The notes under the pieces: generated by a model
Seen by the model: the letters and a program-made list of their open reading frames with translations, nothing else
The model's database searches: none
What the model was told of the DNA's origin: nothing
Position numbers and translations under genes: made by a program
Source: Flavobacteriales bacterium
GTDB lineage: Bacteria; Bacteroidota; Bacteroidia; Flavobacteriales_F; PHOS-HE28
Length of the DNA stretch: 64,000 nucleotides
Reading direction: 5' to 3'
Assembly (NCBI GenBank): GCA_016713865.1
Contig: JADJOG010000002.1
Span: 1 to 64,000, forward strand
Shown: piece after piece, positions 57,425 through 64,000 of the stretch
Layout of the letters: the number at the start of each line of letters is the position of its first letter
Numbering within the stretch: position 1 is the first letter of the stretch

Positions 57425-59850
57425 ATGTTCCGGAATTACCTCCTCATCGCCTGGCGCACCCTCAAGCGCGACAAGCTCTTCGCGGCGCTCAATATCATCG
57501 GCCTCGCCATCGGCGTGGTGGCCTGCATGCTCATCTACATCTACGTGCAGGATGAGCTGAGCTTCGATGCGCACCACAAGAAGGCCGACCGCATCTTCCG
57601 CGTCCAAGCGCATTATCAGTTCGGCGATACCCAGGACGATTTCGGGATCACGCCCTTCCCGATCATAGAGGCGCTGCTGAATGAGTACCCCGACATCGAG
57701 AGCGGGCGTTTCGCTCTTCCAGCTCGGTCAGACCACATTGGAGTACGAAGGCAAACCCTACCTCGCGGAGGATGGCTACAACGCCGACACCAGTTTCTTC
57801 CGCGCCTTCGATTTCACTTTCGTCAAAGGCGATATCACTGCGCTCGATGAGCCGGACAACATCGTGATCATGCACGAGATGGCCACGCGCATGTTCGGCG
57901 CGGAGGATCCCATCGGCAAACTCGTAACGCGCAACGGTCGCACACTGAAGGTGGCTGGCGTCATCGACGAGAAAGCGGAGAACACGCACATCCCCATGGG
58001 TGTCTTCATGAGCCGCTTGGGCATGCCACCGCAGGCGAAGGAGCAGCTTGCCAGAGCTGGGGCAACAACAGCTGCTTCAACTACCTCGTGCTGGCACCCG
58101 GCGTTGATGCGCTGATGATTTCCAAGGCAAGATGGATGCGTTCGTCACGAAATACATCATACCCGCATGGGGCGGTGAGCAGTTCCACGGCGACATCCGC
58201 TTCAACCTGGAGCCTCTGCGCGAAGTGCACTTCAACAACGACCTTATCTACGACACCCCAAAGAAGGGCAACAAGGCCTACGTCACGCTCTTCGCCATCG
58301 TGGCGGTGCTCATCCTCGCCATCGCCTGCATCAACTACATCAACATGAGCACGGCCGATGCCACGCGCCGCGCCAAGGAGGTGGCATTGCGGAAAGTGAG
58401 CGGCGCGCAACGCGGACAGCTCGTCGCGCAGTTCATCGGCGGCAGCGTCATGATCGCCGTCATCGGCATACTCGTCGCATTGGGCCTTCTGTGGTTCTGC
58501 TTGCCCGCATTCAACACCATCACGGAGAAAGAGATCGGCATGGGCTACCTCTTGCAGGGCAGCTTCTTCGCCGTGGTGCTGCTCATCGTGCTGCCATTGG
58601 CGTGGTGGCCGGCAGCTATCCGGCCTTCTTCCTCTCGCGCTTCGCCCACAACTGCTGCTGAAGGAAGGTGTGGCCAGGCGGCAGGGAAGGCAGCGTGTCC
58701 GCAAGGTGCTCATGGGCGCGCAGTTCGCCATCGCGCTCTTCATGGTAGTGGGCACGCTGGCCGTGTTCGCGCAATTGCATTGGCTGCGCACCAGCGACCT
58801 GGGCTTCCGCAAGGAGAACCTGCTGAGCATCACCATGCCGCTGCCGCAGGGACCGATACGCTCGCCTGGGATGCACTACGCCCTGTGAAGGAGGAACTGA
58901 TGCGCGAGAGCTTTGTCAGGCGCGGCTCCTTCACGCAAAGCCTGCCGGGGCAGAGCGGCGGACGTTGGGTGCTGCAAGTGAACACGCCCGAGGGCCGGAT
59001 CGACAAGCCCATGCCCACCCTGAACGTGGATGCCGATTTCCCAGCGCTGCTCGGCATCGAGCTCGCTGCTGGCCGCTATTTCGACAACGCGATCCCCAGC
59101 GACCGGCACAGACGCCGTGGTGGTGAACGAGAGCGCCGTGAAGGCCTTCGGTTGGAAGGATCCGCTGGCAGAGAAGATCTACATCCCCGGCGATGCGCAA
59201 GCGACTGCCCGAGCAGCAGCTCACCGTCATCGGCGTCCTCAAGGACTTCCACTACGCCAGCTTGCACACCTCATCGAGCCGCTCGTGCATCTTCCAGAGC
59301 AGCCAGCGCTATGGCGCGCAGAACCTGGTGCTGCGCCTCCCTGGCGATGTGGGCAGCAGCTCGCCACTTTGCAAGCGAATGGAGACCCTTCCCCCAACGA
59401 CGATTGGGAGGCCACCTTCCTCACCGATAGCATCGCGCAGCTCTACCAGGCCGAGGACAAGTTGTTCCGTGTCTTCACCGCATTCGCCGTGCTCACCATC
59501 CTGCTCACCATCATGGGCCTCTACGGTCTGGCCTACTTCACCGCCAAGCAACGCAGCGCGAGATCGGCATTCGCCGCGTCATGGGCGCTCCACTATTCGA
59601 TATCGTGAGGCGGCGCATGAACCGGAGTTCGTCGTGCTGCTCGGCCTCGCTCTTGGTCGCCTTCCCTCTGGCCTTCTATGCCATCGGCCGCTGGCTGGAA
59701 ACCTTCGCGTACCACACCGACATCCGCCGATGCTGCATGCCGCAGCGTTACTCATCACTCTTGCTCGTCACGAAGTGCTCACGGTCCGCAGTGCAGGCGT
59801 ACCGGGCGGCGGTTGCCGATGGGACGTGAAGGCCTTGCCGGTACGAATAG
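57425..59850 (+). CDS. ABC transporter permease (FtsX/MacB type), many frameshifts
   Basis: About 805 residues if restored, close in length to its paralogue at 61210. An N-terminal helix (LNIIGLAIGVVACMLIYIYV), a MacB-like periplasmic domain (FFRAFDFTFVKGDITALDEP), FtsX helices (VTLFAIVAVLILAIACINY; AKEVALRKVSGAQRGQLVAQF), a second periplasmic domain and final helices (FRVFTAFAVLTILLTIMGLYG) can be traced. The likely end VKALRYE has its stop at 59848-59850. At least seven shifts lie between 57700 and 59830. It works with the ATPase and adaptor just upstream. Confidence 0.85.
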
Positions 59851-59923
59851 GTCAGTACAAGATGATGGGGGACGCGACCACATCCTGCCTTGCGCTACTC
59901 GTCAACAGCAAGTAGCGTCCGGG

Positions 59924-60990
59924 CTACAGGCTCGACAGGTCACAGCTCACTTGGTCTGTTGGTGTGGAACTCATCTGGAACACCAATCGGCCTGTGGGAT
60001 CGAGCACCTCGATGCGAATGACGCTGGAACCGCGAATGACGATCACACCATCTGATGGCTGCGGATACACGGAGACCGTGCGTTCATCGCTTTCGTTGCG
60101 GACACCGGTGCTCGTGCAATCCAAGCTGTGCTGAAGGAAGAAGTCCCACATGAGGTCGTTGGCGCTAACGGTCTGCGAAGGCGGATCGCCGATACCGGTG
60201 CCCGTGCCGCCGTGCCAGCTATGGCCGCCATCCTGCGTGTTATGGCGATCACCTCCGCACCGCAATCGCAATCGTGCCAGCGGATCACGGTCATGGCGGC
60301 ATCATGCTGCACGGTGTCGTTCAGCACGGTGCAGTTGGCATGTACTGCGAACGCATTGAGCACACTGTCCTGCGGCGAGTTGTAGTGGTTGCTGATGCCA
60401 TCGCCTATGCCGCCTTGCCAGGGCACGCTGGTATCGAGGAACGAGTGGAAGCTGATCACGGGCACGGGCCGCACCGGTTGGCAGCTCTCGATGGTCATGC
60501 TGGCGCTCACGGGTGCGATGGCCGCGATACGGTCGCTCAACTCGCAGGCAAGTCGGTAGCTCATGAATCCGCCATTGCTCATGCCGGTGGCATAGATGCG
60601 CAGCGTATCGATGTTATGCGTGGCGATGATCTGATCGAGCAGCGCGGAGATGTAGCCCACATCATTGATGTTCTGGTTCATCGCATAACCGCAGCAGCCG
60701 CCCGCGTTCCAGGTGCGGATGTTGATTGGGCTGGGATAACCGTCGGGATACACGAGGATGAAGCCTTCGGACTCGCCCTTGGGCGTGAGCTGCGATTGGT
60801 TCTCGAGCTGTGTGCCGCTGCCGAAGCCGCCGTGCATGGCGATCACGAGCGGCATGGGCGTGCTGCCGTTGTAGCTGGACGGCAGCCGCAGGGTATAGGT
60901 GCGCTCGAGGCCATCGACGGTGATGGTGCCGGGCTGGGCAAAGGCGCAGAGGTTCATCAGGATGAGAAGTAGGGAGGCGGGTCGAAGCAT
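59924..60990 (-). CDS. Secreted PHB-depolymerase-type esterase with T9SS-type tail, one frameshift
   Basis: About 354 residues from the ATG at 60990. A signal peptide (PASLLLILMNLCAFAQ) is followed by an alpha/beta-hydrolase domain with MHGGFGSG (oxyanion), the nucleophile in GMSNGGFMSY and the histidine region GGHSWHGG. The final 65 residues (VSVYPQPSDGVIVIRG; IRIEVLDPTGRLVFQM) resemble a T9SS sorting domain. The frame shifts near 60240 between EVIAIT and QDGGHSW. The family includes esterases that act on polyhydroxyalkanoates, feruloyl or acetyl esters; the substrate is open. It lies on the opposite strand between two related permease genes. Confidence 0.85.
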
Positions 60991-61119
60991 GGGCGTGGAG
61001 TAGCGGGTGAGATGCCGTTGCACCACAAAGGTTGAAAGAAGCACGGCTCAACCTTTCATCACCAAGGCAACGCCAGCGCACGAAAGCCATTGTCAAGAAG
61101 CGGGGTCGAGGCACCTTTT

Positions 61120-61203
61120 CGATCAGAAAATCAGACAATGAGATGATTCAGCGGGCGAAGGCATTCCTTTCTCTGATCATCTGATCCTCTCATCATTTGA
61201 TCG
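61120..61203. repeat. Octamer-phased inverted repeat next to the permease start
   Basis: The left arm (61120-61151) reads CGATCAGA, AAATCAGA, CAATGAGA, TGATTCAG. The right arm (61173-61203) is CTGATCAT, CTGATCCT, CTCATCAT, TTGATCG, an imperfect inverted copy. The 21-base loop is unrelated. It ends 6 bases before the ATG at 61210, where a ribosome would bind. Confidence 0.75.
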
Positions 61204-61209
61204 ACCGCC

Positions 61210-63612
61210 ATGCTCAAGAACCTCCTCCTCACCGGCTTCCGCAACCTCTGGAAGCAGAAGCTCTACACGCTGATCAATCTGCTGGGTCTGGCCACGGGGC
61301 TTGCGTGTTTCGTGCTGATAGGGCTGTACGTGCAGCACCAGCGCAGCTTCGATCGTTTCGTGCCCGACGTGGACCGCGTGTACCGTGTGGTGGGCGAGAT
61401 CGAGATGGAAGGACAGGGGGAGCACAGCAGCAGCATGGTCTTCGGTCTCGGACCAACGCTCTATAGCGACCATCCCGAGTTGATCGAGCGATACTGCCGC
61501 TGGTTCGACTTCCAGGATCCGCAGCACACGCTGAAAGTCGGCGACAGCTTGAGCACCGACAAGATGTTCACCGAGAGTGGCCTCTACTTGGTGGACAGTA
61601 CGGTCTTCGACCTATTCAACTACCCGCTGCTGGTGGGCGATCCGAAGACGGCACTCAGCAAACCCGGCAGCATCGTGCTCTCGCAGGAACTGGCGAAGAA
61701 GTACTTCGGCGACAAGGACCCCATGGGCCAGATGATGAAGTGGGACAACGCGATGGACGTGCAGGTGACGGGCATCCTCGGCGAGATCCCGCGCAACTCG
61801 CACATCCAGTTCACGGGACTGGTCTCGTTCTACACCATCACGCAGTTCTGGCAGAAGATCGAGAAGAACAACTGGGTCTGGAATCCCTGCTGGACCTACG
61901 TGCGGTTGAAAGAAGGCATCTCGCAAGCTGAGGTGAACAGGGTCTTCCCCGACTTCATCCAGAAGTACTACCCGGACTTCCTCAAGAACCAGATCGGGCA
62001 CGAGTTGCAACCGCTGGCCGACATCCACCTCACCAGTAAGCTCGATTTCGAGATGCGGCAGAACGGCGATGCGGGCAGCGTGAACATCCTCTGGGCGATC
62101 GGTTTCTTCATCATCGTGCTGGCGGGTGTCAACTTCATGAACCTCGCCACGGCGCGCAGTGCTTACCGCGCGCGGGAAGTGGGCGTGCGCAAAGCGGCCG
62201 GTGCGGCACGTGGCCAATTGATCGCGCAATTCCTGCTGGAGAGCGTGCTGATGAGTTTGCTCGCGGCGCTGATCGCCCTCGCGCTCATCCACCTGCTGAT
62301 GCCTGCCTTCAACCAGCTCGCCGGTGAAACGATGAAACTCCCGCAGCTGCTTGTGCCCTATGTGCTCGGCATCGCGGTGGTCGTTGGGCTGCTCAGCGGG
62401 ATCTACCCGGCCTTCTTCCTCTCGTCGTTCCAACCCGCCACCGTGCTGAAGGGCAACAGCGGCGGCACCTCACGCGGTCAGGCGTTGCGGAAAGCGTTGG
62501 TGGTGGTGCAGTTCGCCATCGCGCTGGTGCTCATCATCGGCACCGTCTTCGTAAAGCGCCAGCACGATCACCTCCAGAGCGTGGACCTCGGCTTCAACAA
62601 GGAGCAAGTGATCCTGATCCCCGTGCGCGCGCCGATGAGCGATGTGTACCTGGCCGTGTTCCCCGAGCTGAAGAAGATCAGCGGCGTGAAAGCCGTGAGC
62701 TGGGCCAACGACATCATCGGCAAGAAGCACAACACGCACGAATTCAACTGGGGCACCATGGAGCAGGGCAAGTGGACCTACCTACCGTGCCTCTACGTGA
62801 ACCCCGAATTCCAGCAGGCCATGGACATCGAGTTGCTTGCCGGTCGCTGGTTCTCGCGCGACTTCCCCGGCGATGATTCGCTCAGTGTGATCGTCAACGA
62901 AACGTTCGCACGCCAAACGCACCCCGACGACCCCACCAAAGCCATCGGCGATCGCATGGACACGCCGCATGGCGAAGAGCGCATCATCGCCGTCACCAAG
63001 GACTTTGCGTTCGACCCGCTTTTCAAGGCCGTGCAACCCTTCGTGTTTGACATGACCACCGACATCGGGCAATGGCTGCGCTACATCTACATCCGCACCG
63101 AGGGCGGCGACCCCACGCCGGTGATCGAGGCCGCACGCAAGGAGTGGAACAGCCGCACGACGCAATTCCCCTTCGAGTACCAGTTCCTCAATGATCAACT
63201 GAACATGCAGTACGAAGCGCAGGGCCGCCTGGCGAAACTCGTCGGCATCTTCTCGTTGCTCGCGGTCTTCATCGCCTGCCTCGGCCTCTTCGCCCTCGCC
63301 TCCTGGACCGCCGAGAAACGCACGCGCGAGATCGGTATCCGCAAAGTGATGGGCGCCGACACCATGCGCATCACCTGGGTGGTCACGCGCGACTTCCTCT
63401 TCCTCGTGCTCATCGGTGCGCTGGTAGCAGTACCGCTCGCGTGGTTCGGCGTGGGCCGCTGGCTGGAGAACTTCGCCTTCCGCACGCACATCGAGCCGCT
63501 GGTGTTCATCGGCGCGGGACTGGTTGTGCTGCTCATCGCGACGTTCACGGTGAGCTTCCGGGCGATACGGGCGGCGCAAACCGATCCTGTGCGGGCATTG
63601 CGGCATGAGTGA
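61210..63612 (+). CDS. ABC transporter permease (FtsX/MacB type), intact
   Basis: 800 residues. An N-terminal helix (LINLLGLATGLACFVLIGLYV) precedes a MacB-like periplasmic domain. An FtsX core follows (SVNILWAIGFFIIVLAGVNFM; REVGVRKAAGAARGQLIAQF), then a second periplasmic domain, four C-terminal helices and the family ending DPVRALRHE. It is a paralogue of the permease at 57425 and probably shares the ATPase at 56717, since it has none of its own nearby. The inverted repeat just before the start may influence its expression. Confidence 0.93.
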   Translation: MLKNLLLTGFRNLWKQKLYTLINLLGLATGLACFVLIGLYVQHQRSFDRFVPDVDRVYRVVGEIEMEGQGEHSSSMVFGLGPTLYSDHPELIERYCRWFDFQDPQHTLKVGDSLSTDKMFTESGLYLVDSTVFDLFNYPLLVGDPKTALSKPGSIVLSQELAKKYFGDKDPMGQMMKWDNAMDVQVTGILGEIPRNSHIQFTGLVSFYTITQFWQKIEKNNWVWNPCWTYVRLKEGISQAEVNRVFPDFIQKYYPDFLKNQIGHELQPLADIHLTSKLDFEMRQNGDAGSVNILWAIGFFIIVLAGVNFMNLATARSAYRAREVGVRKAAGAARGQLIAQFLLESVLMSLLAALIALALIHLLMPAFNQLAGETMKLPQLLVPYVLGIAVVVGLLSGIYPAFFLSSFQPATVLKGNSGGTSRGQALRKALVVVQFAIALVLIIGTVFVKRQHDHLQSVDLGFNKEQVILIPVRAPMSDVYLAVFPELKKISGVKAVSWANDIIGKKHNTHEFNWGTMEQGKWTYLPCLYVNPEFQQAMDIELLAGRWFSRDFPGDDSLSVIVNETFARQTHPDDPTKAIGDRMDTPHGEERIIAVTKDFAFDPLFKAVQPFVFDMTTDIGQWLRYIYIRTEGGDPTPVIEAARKEWNSRTTQFPFEYQFLNDQLNMQYEAQGRLAKLVGIFSLLAVFIACLGLFALASWTAEKRTREIGIRKVMGADTMRITWVVTRDFLFLVLIGALVAVPLAWFGVGRWLENFAFRTHIEPLVFIGAGLVVLLIATFTVSFRAIRAAQTDPVRALRHE

Positions 63613-63691
63613 GTTTGATCGCCACAGGTGAAGAACAGCATGCGCGTGGCGCCCCAGAGTGAAGCGGACTATTTTTCAATTGAAGTGCGCC

Positions 63692-64000
63692 TCACTTCGA
63701 CGCACGCACGAACACCGGCGCCTGTTCCGTAAGTGTATCCGTGGTGAGCCGCTTAGCCTCCTTCGTGCGCATGTCCATCAGGAAGATGTCGAAGGCCGGG
63801 CGTTCCTGTTCGTTCACCACCGGCGTGCCGCTGTACACGAGCCAGTTGCCATCGGGGCTCCAGGTGTGCCAGTCCTCGTCAAAGCCGTCAGGTGTGAGTT
63901 GCTGCTCGTCGGTGCCATCGGGCTTGATGCTGAAGATGCTGAGGTTGCCCTTGCGCTTGGAGCAAAAGCTGATGTGGCCGTTCGTCATCCACTGTGGCGG
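63692..64000 (-). CDS. PD40/TolB-like beta-propeller protein, partial
   Basis: The C-terminal 100 or so residues of a protein whose start lies beyond the right edge. Two WD40-like (PD40) blades are visible: LSIFSIKPDGTDEQQLT, then DEDWHTWSPDGNWLVYSG and FDIFLMDMRTKEAKRLT. The frame continues upstream of 63988 to the edge. Such propellers occur in TolB-like and dipeptidyl-peptidase-type proteins; which one cannot be told from this part. Confidence 0.85.
   Translation of the reverse strand, partial: PPQWMTNGHISFCSKRKGNLSIFSIKPDGTDEQQLTPDGFDEDWHTWSPDGNWLVYSGTPVVNEQERPAFDIFLMDMRTKEAKRLTTDTLTEQAPVFVRASK

Overview
The window is a GC-rich stretch of a Bacteroidota chromosome, most likely a Flavobacteriales-type lineage. 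The evidence is a mraZ-to-ftsZ division/wall cluster with a meso-diaminopimelate-type MurE, the gliding-associated genes gldB and gldC beside nadE, several TonB-dependent receptors, C-terminal tails resembling type IX secretion (T9SS) sorting domains, DUF4421 and related outer-membrane families, and a recurring TAnnTTTG-like -7 promoter element a few bases upstream of start codons. No rRNA, tRNA, CRISPR array, phage or insertion sequence was recognised.

Layout. 1-0.5 kb: tail of murI. 0.5-4.2 kb (minus): gamma-carbonic-anhydrase-like protein, then a small metal cluster (HMA-domain protein, TonB receptor, HYC_CC_PP-like protein). 4.3-11.7 kb (plus): Nfu protein, a stand-alone plug protein with an ECF sigma factor and a TPR anti-sigma-like protein, Mrp/ApbC, a second Nfu domain, and 2-oxoacid:ferredoxin oxidoreductase KorAB, whose beta subunit family needs an Fe-S cluster. 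11.9-18.8 kb (minus): a damaged AAA ATPase, an ECF sigma/anti-sigma-like pair and a TonB receptor. 18.9-25.5 kb: outer-membrane proteins, nadE, gldB, gldC, engB and an alpha/beta hydrolase. 26.0-42.1 kb: mraZ, rsmH, ftsL, ftsI, murE, mraY, murD, a stand-alone MurD C-terminal-domain gene, ftsW, murG, murC, ftsQ, ftsA, ftsZ, mostly with 4-base overlaps and ending in a hairpin terminator. 42.2-46.3 kb: YqeY-like protein, a two-component system and a GT39-type glycosyltransferase. 46.4-52.1 kb: haem/iron acquisition (two HmuY-like proteins, a HemS-like protein, a TonB receptor). 52.1-55.2 kb: a large outer-membrane receptor and an RRM protein. 55.4-63.6 kb: an adaptor, ATPase and two FtsX/MacB-type permeases around a secreted esterase. 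The right edge holds part of a PD40 beta-propeller protein.

Many genes, including the essential mraY, murC and ftsZ, are broken by one-base shifts at which the family sequence continues in another frame. These shifts cluster (1-0.5, 12.3-14.7, 48.9-60.3 kb) and look like consensus or assembly errors rather than gene decay. One exception is a loss of roughly 100 bases that removes the phospho-acceptor segment of the response regulator.

The least explained items are the stand-alone MurD C-terminal domain inside the division cluster, a set of AAAGTG boxes upstream of mraZ, and four intergenic elements built from phased 7-, 8- or 9-base repeats, three of them palindromic.
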